A DNA stretch of 6,318 bases from Bacteroidales bacterium (GTDB taxonomy: Bacteria; Bacteroidota; Bacteroidia; Bacteroidales; VadinHA17), in assembly GCA_003155705.1 (NCBI GenBank), contig PMEC01000235.1, positions 15,410 through 21,727 on the forward strand, given 5' to 3'. Below the pieces are notes generated by a model that ran no database searches, was not told the DNA's origin, and saw nothing but the letters and a program-made list of their open reading frames with translations. Positions 1-5,382 of this stretch are shown one piece after another. A program made the position numbers and the translations under genes. How positions within the stretch are numbered: position 1 is the stretch's first letter; each line of letters opens with the position of its first letter.

Positions 1-68
1 CGAACTTGCACACCGTAACCGGCACTACCCCCTCAAAGTAGCGTGTCTACCAATTCCACCATCTGGGC
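1..68 (-). tRNA. tRNA-Leu(GAG), 3' end cut by window edge
   Basis: Read on the minus strand, the gene begins GCCCAGATGGTGGAATTGG, the class II leucine tRNA form. The anticodon stem CTACT pairs with GGTAG around the loop TTGAGGG, giving anticodon GAG, which reads CUC and CUU. A long variable arm with a CCG/CGG stem follows, as leucine tRNAs require. The sequence stops inside the T loop at TTCG, so the 3' half of the T arm and the acceptor strand lie outside the window, about 16 nt judging from the neighbour. The acceptor 5' strand GCCCAGA is the same as in the tRNA-Leu at 162-245, and the pair probably arose by duplication. It could be co-transcribed with that gene, because no promoter-like box is visible in the 93-nt spacer. 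Confidence 0.96.
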
Positions 69-79
69 ATTGACAAGAA

Positions 80-150
80 AAAAGATAAAAGTATTAAGAT
101 AAAAGTAAAGAAATTAAGGAAATCAATTTATCTTTCGCCTTTTATCTTTT
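80..150. repeat. nested inverted repeats in the inter-tRNA spacer
   Basis: The perfect 12-nt arms AAAAGATAAAAG (80-91) and CTTTTATCTTTT (139-150) are inverted. Inside them a second copy of the core, AAGATAAA (96-103), faces its complement TTTATCTT (127-134). Two direct copies of AAGATAAA are thus answered by two complementary copies, and the spacer could fold as one long interrupted hairpin in either strand. In the tRNA precursor this would place a stem between the two leucine tRNAs. The arms are simple A/T-rich sequence, so part of the match may be low complexity. Function is unknown; an RNA-processing stem or the remains of a small repeat element are possible. Confidence 0.55.
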
Positions 151-161
151 GTCTTCAGTAG

Positions 162-245
162 TGCCCAGAACAGGACTCGAACCTGCACATCATTGCTGAC
201 ACTAGTCCCTGAAACTAGCGCGTCTACCAATTTCGCCATCTGGGC
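162..245 (-). tRNA. tRNA-Leu(CAG)
   Basis: This is a complete 84-nt class II tRNA on the minus strand. The acceptor strands GCCCAGA and TCTGGGC pair over 7 bp, with A as discriminator base, and no CCA is encoded after it. The anticodon stem CTAGT/ACTAG encloses TTCAGGG, giving anticodon CAG for CUG codons. The variable arm has a TCA/TGA stem, and the T arm contains TTCGAGT between GCAGG and CCTGT. It is the first gene of a tandem leucine pair. A Bacteroidota-type -7 box lies about 60 nt upstream at 308-315. Confidence 0.98.
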
Positions 246-307
246 GGAAATCCCATTTCGGGGCTGTATTTTAAAAGAGCTTGCTGCATAATTATTAACA
301 GCGGGTG

Positions 308-315
308 CAAAAGTA
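308..315 (-). promoter_or_regulatory. -7 promoter box upstream of the tRNA-Leu pair
   Basis: The minus strand reads TACTTTTG, an exact match to the Bacteroidota -7 consensus TAnnTTTG. Transcription would start near 301 and give a leader of about 55 nt before the mature 5' end of tRNA-Leu(CAG) at 245. A TTTG lies 14 nt upstream (330-333, minus) across a long T-run. That is shorter than the usual spacing for the -33 element, so only the -7 box is supported. Confidence 0.5.
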
Positions 316-344
316 AAAAAAAAAAGAAACAAATGATAATCTTC

Positions 345-398
345 AAAAAAAATCCTTCAGACAGCGATCAATAGACTATTGACCTGATACCAGTATCA
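345..398 (-). other. two short palindromes and a T-run downstream of the DUF6146-type gene
   Basis: TGATACCAGTATCA (385-398) is a 6-bp inverted repeat with a 2-nt centre and includes the stop codon of the 396-800 gene. TCAATAGACTATTGA (368-382) is a 7-bp inverted repeat around one base. Beyond them in the direction of transcription is a run of eight T on the minus strand (352-345). This could be a weak or unusual transcription end for the small gene. However, about 15 nt separate the second palindrome from the T-run and the stems have almost no loop, so it is not a canonical intrinsic terminator. Binding of a dimeric protein is an alternative. Confidence 0.3.
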
Positions 399-800
399 AT
401 GAACCTGATTTATAAGGCTGATATGATTAGTTTCCTCAAAAAATCTGAAATAGTAGTAAAGCCTGTAATTCAGTTCAATACCATAATCTACATTAAAATA
501 GTATTCAATTTTTGAGTCATATAAATCTCCAAAAGTAAGAGGCTGCTGATTCCTGTAATTCCACTCAGTGACATATAATCTGTTTTTCGTTTCATAGTAT
601 TCCTTTGAATAAAAATTCATTTGTGGTTTTGTGGCAAGCCAGGAATCGAAACCAGGATCAAAAACAATCAGCTTATATTCAACACTATCTACCTTTAAAG
701 AATCTGGCTTTATTTTAACCTTATCCCTGCTTCGCTGGCAATTGCCTTCAGGCATAATGAATATTACCAAAACCAGACCGATCAAAAAAATCCTTTTCAT
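396..800 (-). CDS. DUF6146-type small exported protein
   Basis: This encodes a 134-residue protein of unknown function. The first 20 or so residues form a Sec signal peptide: basic MKR, then a hydrophobic stretch (residues 4-16), then EGNC-Q. The cysteine at 21 might be lipidated, but the preceding residues are a poor lipobox and no acidic surface-export signal follows (QRSR). Simple signal peptidase I cleavage is equally possible, and the mature protein would be periplasmic or anchored in an envelope membrane. After a charged linker, residues 41-123 carry the conserved core, with IVFDPGFDSWL, NFYSKEYYETKNRLYVTEWN, and tyrosine-rich IEYYFNVDYGIELNYRLYYYF. I recognise this from memory as the Bacteroidota-restricted DUF6146 type. 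The family has no known activity that I am aware of, and no catalytic motif is visible. The ATG has no clear ribosome binding site. A near-consensus box with one extra base lies upstream at 838-846 (TATTTTTTG on the minus strand). The gene is divergent from the lysine operon. Confidence 0.85.
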   Translation of the reverse strand: MKRIFLIGLVLVIFIMPEGNCQRSRDKVKIKPDSLKVDSVEYKLIVFDPGFDSWLATKPQMNFYSKEYYETKNRLYVTEWNYRNQQPLTFGDLYDSKIEYYFNVDYGIELNYRLYYYFRFFEETNHISLINQVH

Positions 801-879
801 GATTCAAATTCTTAAAATACGGGTAAAATGTTGTTTACAAAAAATATACCATTTAAACATTTCATATTATTAAAAAACA

Positions 880-887
880 TATTTTTG
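880..887 (+). promoter_or_regulatory. -7 promoter box of the lysC-lysA operon
   Basis: TATTTTTG matches the Bacteroidota consensus TAnnTTTG exactly. The predicted start near 893 would leave a 5' leader of about 150 nt, beginning roughly 20 nt before the leader-peptide ATG at 913. No convincing TTG appears at the -33 position. The box belongs to a coherent set: promoter, leader peptide, antiterminator, terminator, lysC. Confidence 0.55.
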
Positions 888-912
888 CCACTGATTTAGA
901 CAAATCCTCAGA

Positions 913-963
913 ATGAATAACAAGTTTACAATATTTATTATACGTCCTGATGCCGGGGTCTGA
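913..963 (+). CDS. putative leader peptide of the lysC-lysA attenuator
   Basis: This 16-codon reading frame, ATG to TGA, gives MNNKFTIFIIRPDAGV. It starts about 20 nt after the predicted transcription start and ends inside the 5' half of the antiterminator. Within residues 6-10 it has Thr, Ile, Phe, Ile, Ile (ACA ATA TTT ATT ATA, 928-942), so three of 16 codons are isoleucine, clustered just upstream of the regulatory stem. The only lysine codon is AAG at 922-924. A ribosome waiting at the Ile codons would leave 957-964 free, whereas one that reaches the TGA at 961-963 would cover it. This is the geometry of classical amino-acid attenuation. No strong ribosome binding site is visible, which is normal in this phylum. 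That the peptide is translated is an inference from position and structure, not from family similarity. Confidence 0.5.
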   Translation: MNNKFTIFIIRPDAGV

Positions 964-1007
964 AATTTTCTTTTTCTATAATGAAATTCATAAAGATAAT
1001 TCAGACC
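957..1007 (+). promoter_or_regulatory. antiterminator pairing competing with the lysC leader terminator
   Basis: GGTCTGAA (957-964) is perfectly complementary to TTCAGACC (1000-1007). The second arm overlaps the 5' half of the terminator stem, ACCTGC (1005-1010), at its first three bases and lies directly against the rest, so both structures cannot form together. The first arm contains the last codon and stop codon of the leader peptide. TTTAGAC (895-901) could pair with GTCTGAAA (958-965) with one bulged base and act as a protector arm, but that is a weaker match. Confidence 0.55.
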
Positions 1008-1030
1008 TGCCGAAAGATGCAGGTTTTTTT
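1005..1030 (+). terminator. intrinsic terminator (attenuator) just upstream of lysC
   Basis: The stem ACCTGC (1005-1010) and GCAGGT (1019-1024) pairs perfectly over 6 bp around the 8-nt loop CGAAAGAT. The flanking AG/TT can add two weak pairs. Six further T residues follow immediately (1025-1030). It ends 12 nt before the lysC start codon and lies downstream of the operon's predicted promoter, so it must be a conditional terminator inside the leader, not the end of the divergent upstream gene. Confidence 0.75.
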
Positions 1031-1042
1031 AACTTAAATTCA

Positions 1043-2371
1043 ATGAAAATATTAAAATTCGGTGGAACATCAGTTGGCAATCCAGATAGAATGAAAGCCC
1101 TGATACCACTCATAAATGATTCCGACCATAAAATTGTGGTCTTATCAGCTATGGCAGGAACTACAAACAGTCTTGTTGAGATAACCGGGCTTCTCTATTC
1201 AGAAGATACTAGTGCAGCCTCCGCAAAAATTGAAGAGCTGAGATCAAAGTATCAGAATGTGGTACAGGAGATGTACACCTTTGAGGGTACCAGACAAATA
1301 GGGCATGAGATGATTAATTCGCATTTTGATTACATTAAAAACTTCACCCTGAGAGCATTTACTAAACTTCAGGAAAAAGCAATTTTAGCGCAAGGTGAGA
1401 TGATATCCACTACCCTCTTTCATCTTCTGCTGCAGGAGAACAATATCAGTTCCGTACTTTTACCCGCACTCAGCTTTATGCGAATTGATAAATATGGGGA
1501 GCCGGATCTGTTTTATATCGAAGAAAACCTGAGGAGAGAACTTGAAAACCATACCACAGAAAACATTATAATTACGCAAGGCTTTATCTGCAGGGATGCA
1601 TTTGGTGAAATAGATAATCTCAAGCGCGGAGGAAGTGATTTTAGTGCTTCTTTGATTGGTGCTGCTTTAAATGCTTCAGAAATTCAGATCTGGACTGATA
1701 TCAATGGATTTCACAATAACGATCCCAGATATGTAAAGAACACGCAGGTAATAAGAGAGCTTTCTTTTGATGAAGCTGCCGAACTTGCCTATTTTGGGGC
1801 GAAGATTCTTCACCCTTCAAGCGTTAATCCGGCTAGGGAAAAAAATATTCCGGTAAGGTTAAAGAATACGATGGACCCTGATGATCCGGGGACACTAATT
1901 ACATCAGCAAGTGCACCTCAGGACTATAAAGCTGTTGCTGCTAAAGATGGAATCACTGTAATCAGAATCAGATCGGACAGGATGCTTATGGCGTATGGTT
2001 TCCTTCGCAAAGTTTTTGAAATATTTGAGGCTTTCAGAACACCAATTGACATGATAACCACCTCAGAAGTAGCTGTTTCACTCACGATAGACAGCCCGGA
2101 TTATCTTCCTCAGATAGCAAAAGATCTGAAAGAGCTTGGTTCCGTTGAAATAGAAGAAAATCTGTCAATTATATGTATTGTCGGCGATTTCCGCACCGAA
2201 AAGACAGGTTCGGCTCCTGAAATTTTTGAAGCATTGAACACTATCCCTTTAAAGATGATTTCATATGGGGGCAGTCCTAACAGCCTTTCTTTACTCATTG
2301 ATACAAGCAACAAAATAAAAGCCCTAAAATTATTGAGCAAACATCTTTTCAATGATAAAAAAACTAAATAA
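1043..2371 (+). CDS. lysC: aspartate kinase, monofunctional, LysC type
   Basis: Aspartate kinase phosphorylates aspartate to 4-phospho-aspartate, the entry step to lysine, threonine, methionine and isoleucine; it is cytosolic. The protein has 442 residues, close to E. coli LysC (449). The kinase domain spans about 1-290, with KFGGTS at 5-10 (K5 the phosphate-binding lysine), RGGSD at 195-199, WTDINGFHNNDPR at 217-229 and ELSFDEAAELAYFGAKILHP at 239-258. Two C-terminal ACT domains follow. The first includes SDRMLMAYGFL (311-321) and ITTSEVAVSLTID (338-350), closely matching the effector-binding segment of lysine-inhibited E. coli LysC. Feedback inhibition by lysine is therefore likely, although the segment reads MLMAYGFL where E. 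coli has MLHSRGFL. No homoserine dehydrogenase domain is fused. I chose ATG 1043 because the family begins MKxLKFGGTS. An in-frame ATG at 950 would add 31 Phe-rich residues translated across the leader terminator. The stop codon overlaps lysA by 20 bp. Confidence 0.95.
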   Translation: MKILKFGGTSVGNPDRMKALIPLINDSDHKIVVLSAMAGTTNSLVEITGLLYSEDTSAASAKIEELRSKYQNVVQEMYTFEGTRQIGHEMINSHFDYIKNFTLRAFTKLQEKAILAQGEMISTTLFHLLLQENNISSVLLPALSFMRIDKYGEPDLFYIEENLRRELENHTTENIIITQGFICRDAFGEIDNLKRGGSDFSASLIGAALNASEIQIWTDINGFHNNDPRYVKNTQVIRELSFDEAAELAYFGAKILHPSSVNPAREKNIPVRLKNTMDPDDPGTLITSASAPQDYKAVAAKDGITVIRIRSDRMLMAYGFLRKVFEIFEAFRTPIDMITTSEVAVSLTIDSPDYLPQIAKDLKELGSVEIEENLSIICIVGDFRTEKTGSAPEIFEALNTIPLKMISYGGSPNSLSLLIDTSNKIKALKLLSKHLFNDKKTK

Positions 2372-3506
2372 ATACCTGGAGAAGTTCAAAGAACTGCCAA
2401 CACCTTTTTATTTCTATGATCTCGATGTATTGAGAAACACACTCGATATTATTAAGGACGAATCTGAGAAATATGGAATAAAGATACATTATGCAATCAA
2501 AGCCAACTCAAATCCACGGATACTGCAATTAATTTCTTTGTATGGTTTTGGTGCGGATTGCGTAAGTATGAATGAAATTGAGAGAGCAATTTCCACGGGG
2601 TTTAAGCCAAAGGAAGTTTTCTTTGCCGGAGTAGGCAAAGCAGACAAGGAAATAGTTTCAGCCCTTGACGCACAGATAGGCTGCTTCAATTGCGAATCTG
2701 TTGCAGAAATTGAGGTAATTAATTCAATTGCTAAAAATCATGCTTCAGTTGCAGATATTGCATTAAGGATCAATCCAAATATTGAGGCACATACACATAA
2801 GTACATAACAACAGGCATCGAAGAATCAAAGTTTGGTATAAATATTCAGGATCTGAAAGATGTTGTTTCTCTCATTTCAAAACTGGAAAATATTAAACTT
2901 AAAGGAATTCATTTTCATGTCGGGTCTCAGATCGACCGGATGTCTGTTTTCACAGAACTGTGCAAAAAGATCAATGAACTGCAAAAATGGTTTTCATCGC
3001 AAAACATTAAACTTCAGATCATTAATGCCGGTGGTGGACTGGGAATCGATTATGAAAATCCTGAGAAGATGCCGGAATTCCAACAATATTTTTCGCTTCT
3101 GAATAAGCTGGTTGATTTTAATAATGATCAGGAGCTACATGCTGAACCTGGCAGATCTGTTGTTGCTCAATGTGGATCTCTTATTTCAAAAGTACTCTAT
3201 ATTAAAAAAGGAGTCAATACATGTTTTGTAATTATCGATGCCGGAATGACAGACCTTATCCGTCCGGCTCTTTACCAGGCAGTTCACAAGATAGAAAACC
3301 TATCTTCAGATGGTAAGATTTTCAGGTATGATATTGTCGGACCTATATGTGAATCGTCAGACACATTTGCAAAAGATACAGAACTTAATGAAACCAGTAG
3401 AGGGGATATTATTGCTATCAGGTCTGCCGGAGCCTATGGAGAGGTTATGGCATCAAGATATAATCTGAGAGACCTGCCTTATTCTGTTTTTTCCGATGAT
3501 ATATAA
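2352..3506 (+). CDS. lysA: diaminopimelate decarboxylase
   Basis: LysA is a PLP enzyme that decarboxylates meso-diaminopimelate to lysine, the last step of the pathway; it is cytosolic and usually dimeric. The 384-residue protein has every hallmark of the fold-type III decarboxylases. The barrel carries YAIKANS (47-53) with K50 as the PLP Schiff-base lysine, HFHVGSQI (187-194), the phosphate-binding AGGGLG (226-231) and AEPGRS (264-269). The C-terminal sheet domain supplies DAGMTDLIRPALY, GPICESSD with C333 as the likely catalytic cysteine acting across the dimer, and AGAYG (359-363) with the PLP/substrate tyrosine Y362. It is slightly shorter than E. coli LysA (420), with no motif missing. 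The ATG lies 20 bp inside the end of lysC in another frame, so translational coupling is likely and no separate promoter is needed. No clear terminator follows the stop codon. Confidence 0.97.
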   Translation: MIKKLNKYLEKFKELPTPFYFYDLDVLRNTLDIIKDESEKYGIKIHYAIKANSNPRILQLISLYGFGADCVSMNEIERAISTGFKPKEVFFAGVGKADKEIVSALDAQIGCFNCESVAEIEVINSIAKNHASVADIALRINPNIEAHTHKYITTGIEESKFGINIQDLKDVVSLISKLENIKLKGIHFHVGSQIDRMSVFTELCKKINELQKWFSSQNIKLQIINAGGGLGIDYENPEKMPEFQQYFSLLNKLVDFNNDQELHAEPGRSVVAQCGSLISKVLYIKKGVNTCFVIIDAGMTDLIRPALYQAVHKIENLSSDGKIFRYDIVGPICESSDTFAKDTELNETSRGDIIAIRSAGAYGEVMASRYNLRDLPYSVFSDDI

Positions 3507-3532
3507 TTAAATCGTTTGATTGTTAAGTTGTC

Positions 3533-3636
3533 ATACCGTTATGCCGTTATGCCGTTACGCAGTTATACCATTATGCCGTTACGCCGTTTCGCCGTTATAC
3601 CCTTACGCCTTTGTACCATTAAACCGTAATGCCATG
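3533..3636. repeat. 13-unit degenerate octamer tandem array (ATGCCGTT)
   Basis: There are thirteen consecutive 8-bp units in perfect register with no insertion or deletion, 104 bp in all. The units are ATACCGTT, ATGCCGTT (twice), ACGCAGTT, ATACCATT, ATGCCGTT, ACGCCGTT, TCGCCGTT, ATACCCTT, ACGCCTTT, GTACCATT, AAACCGTA and ATGCCATG. The fourth base (C) and seventh base (T) are invariant. Bases two and three are TA, TG or CG in 12 of 13 units and never CA. The left part is closest to consensus and the right end decays. The array fills most of the 130-bp gap between convergent lysA and the permease gene and abuts the permease stop codon. It is not CRISPR, as there are no spacers. It could be a slipped-strand microsatellite or one copy of a dispersed repeat; the role is unknown. 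Confidence 0.9.
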
Positions 3637-5232
3637 TTATTCTTTCGGAATATTCTGCCTTATTTTACTATGCTTCACACCATAAAAGAAATAGATACAG
3701 AATCCTATAGCCATCCAGATAATAAGCCTTAACCATGTATCCAGTGGTAATGATGCCATCTGCAGGAAACAGATGGATGCGCCAAGGATCGGAACGACAG
3801 GAACCCATGGCGTCTTGAATGGCCTCCGGATATCGGGTTTAGACTTTCTTAATACAAGAACACTCAGGCAGACGATAATAAAAGCAAGGAGAGTCCCTAT
3901 CGAAACCAGCTCACCCAGAATACTGATTGGAAGAATGCCAGCAATAACCATTGCAACAGAACCAGTAATAATTGTGCTGACATACGGAGTTTTGAACTTT
4001 GGATGAACCTTTGAAAAAACAGGAGGTAACAAACCGTCCTTTGACATTGAGTAGAATATTCTGGGCTGTCCTAAAAGCATGACAAGAATTACAGAACTTA
4101 ACCCGGCAATAGCTGCAATTTTTACAATGGGTCTCAGCCAGAACATTCCTTTCCCCATAGCATCAACACCTACTGCAACCGGATCAGCAACATTTAAAGT
4201 AGTATAACTTACTATGCCTGTTAGCACTATTGCGACGAGAATATAAAGTACAGTTGAAATCCCTAATGAGCCAAGAATACCAATTGGCATGTCGCGCTGA
4301 GGATTTTTGGCTTCCTGTGCGGCAGTCGATACGGCATCAAATCCAATATAAGCAAAGAATATGACGCCTGCACCTCTCAAAATACCGCTGAAGCCAAATT
4401 TGCCGAATTCATGACTGTAAGCTTTCAGCCAGCCCCAAAAAGAACCGTACTGGGATATTGGAGTCGCTTCAACTTTGTTGGCAGGTATGAAAGGGTGCCA
4501 GTTAACTGCTTTGACAAACATGAAACCAATAGCTATAAATAAAACTATAACAGAGACTTTTGTAATAACCATTACATTATTGAAATTAGCCGATTCACGG
4601 ATACCTATTACGAGCAAAGTCGATAATAAAGCAACGATAAACATTGCAGGCAGATTCAAGACACAAGTAACATGAGCCAATGAATCAACATGAATTCCCG
4701 TGGAAGCTAGAGTATGAGCGAAAGAATCTGTAAGAGGTTTCCAACCCATATCGGGCACATTTACCAGAACAGTACCGGAAGCGCCTGTAAATTGAGGTGG
4801 TATGAAAATATGAAGGTCTTTCATGAAGCTTATAACATAGCCAGACCAACCAACGGCAACGGTTGACGCCGCAAATAAATATTCCAATATGAGGTCCCAA
4901 CCAATAATCCATGCCAGGAATTCACCGAGAGTAGCGTAAGAATAAGTATAAGCGCTCCCTGCAATGGGGATCATTGAAGCAAATTCGGCATAGCATAAAC
5001 CTGCAAAACCACATGCCAGACCTGATATAATAAAAGAAATGACAATTCCAGGACCAGCGTATTGAGCTGCAGCCTGACCTGTAAGAACAAAAATACCGGC
5101 ACCAATAATGGCTCCTATACCCAAAGTTGTAAGATTCAGTGGAGTTAAAGTCCTTTTTAAACCACCTGATTCCTGAGATTCACTGAATAACTGTGGGAGT
5201 GGTTTTGTGATGAATAACCGATTTTTTGACAT
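3637..5232 (-). CDS. APC superfamily amino acid permease, CAT type
   Basis: This is a 531-residue inner-membrane secondary transporter of the amino acid-polyamine-organocation superfamily, closest by eye to the cationic amino acid transporter (CAT) branch. A soluble N-terminus of about 30 residues leads into helix 1 with the unwound substrate-binding motif GIGAIIGAGIF (38-48). Further family landmarks are IPIAGSAYTYSY (88-99), FFAYIGFDAVSTAAQEAKNP (292-311) in helix 6 and its following loop, GQPRIFYSMSKDGLLP (388-403), and RRPFKTPWVP (469-478) before the last helices. About 12 or more hydrophobic segments are visible, and the C-terminus is short and basic. The loop at about 138-190, after helix 3, is long and polar. 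CAT-type proteins take lysine, arginine, alanine or other amino acids, and substrate cannot be read from the sequence. The gene is convergent with lysC-lysA, so proximity alone does not make lysine the substrate. It is divergent from thrS and has its own -7 box at 5272-5279. Confidence 0.92.
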   Translation of the reverse strand: MSKNRLFITKPLPQLFSESQESGGLKRTLTPLNLTTLGIGAIIGAGIFVLTGQAAAQYAGPGIVISFIISGLACGFAGLCYAEFASMIPIAGSAYTYSYATLGEFLAWIIGWDLILEYLFAASTVAVGWSGYVISFMKDLHIFIPPQFTGASGTVLVNVPDMGWKPLTDSFAHTLASTGIHVDSLAHVTCVLNLPAMFIVALLSTLLVIGIRESANFNNVMVITKVSVIVLFIAIGFMFVKAVNWHPFIPANKVEATPISQYGSFWGWLKAYSHEFGKFGFSGILRGAGVIFFAYIGFDAVSTAAQEAKNPQRDMPIGILGSLGISTVLYILVAIVLTGIVSYTTLNVADPVAVGVDAMGKGMFWLRPIVKIAAIAGLSSVILVMLLGQPRIFYSMSKDGLLPPVFSKVHPKFKTPYVSTIITGSVAMVIAGILPISILGELVSIGTLLAFIIVCLSVLVLRKSKPDIRRPFKTPWVPVVPILGASICFLQMASLPLDTWLRLIIWMAIGFCIYFFYGVKHSKIRQNIPKE

Positions 5233-5271
5233 TTGAATTATTTAAAATGGAGGAACAAATTTTAATAATTG

Positions 5272-5279
5272 CAAACGTA
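5272..5279 (-). promoter_or_regulatory. -7 promoter box of the permease gene
   Basis: The minus strand reads TACGTTTG, an exact match to TAnnTTTG, 39 nt upstream of the permease ATG. Transcription would begin near 5266 and leave a 5' leader of about 33 nt with no obvious Shine-Dalgarno sequence. No clear -33 TTG is seen at the usual distance. Confidence 0.5.
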
Positions 5280-5374
5280 ACTTTTTTTTGCAAAATAAAT
5301 TATAAAATCATCAAGTATATGCTAGAAGTTTTTTCTCATATGGTTTGTCAGGCTCGGCTTTGTAAAAATATATT

Positions 5375-5382
5375 TATCTTTG
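5375..5382 (+). promoter_or_regulatory. -7 promoter box of thrS
   Basis: TATCTTTG matches TAnnTTTG exactly and lies 25 nt before the thrS ATG. The predicted start near 5389 gives a leader of only about 19 nt, too short for a T-box or other structured regulator. TTTG elements upstream (5359-5362 and 5344-5347) are at spacings of 12 and 27 nt, neither ideal for a -33 box. Confidence 0.55.

Noticed and set aside
123..332. Open frame of 69 codons on the minus strand across the tRNA-Leu(CAG) gene
   Set aside because: It runs straight through a complete tRNA and its promoter-like region; the translation is low complexity with no family resemblance.
631..873. 80-codon plus-strand open frame opposite the DUF6146-type gene
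   Set aside because: It is antisense to a recognisable protein family, with no similarity or signals of its own.
893..1042. Lysine riboswitch (L box) upstream of lysC
   Set aside because: The leader is only about 150 nt, shows no multi-helix aptamer that I can recognise, and is well explained by a leader peptide with alternative stems.
3533..3636. CRISPR array
   Set aside because: The units are 8 bp and contiguous, with no unique spacers and no cas genes.
3520..3732. Open frame of 70 codons on the plus strand with an 8-residue periodic translation (PLCRYAVI-like)
   Set aside because: The periodicity is a by-product of the 8-bp repeat read in triplets. The frame then runs antisense into the permease gene, and there is no start or ribosome binding signal.
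4685..4912. Minus-strand open frame of 75 codons inside the permease, and similar frames at 3773-4006 and 4475-4675
   Set aside because: They are shadows of the permease coding sequence in other frames; the permease frame itself is intact with all family motifs.
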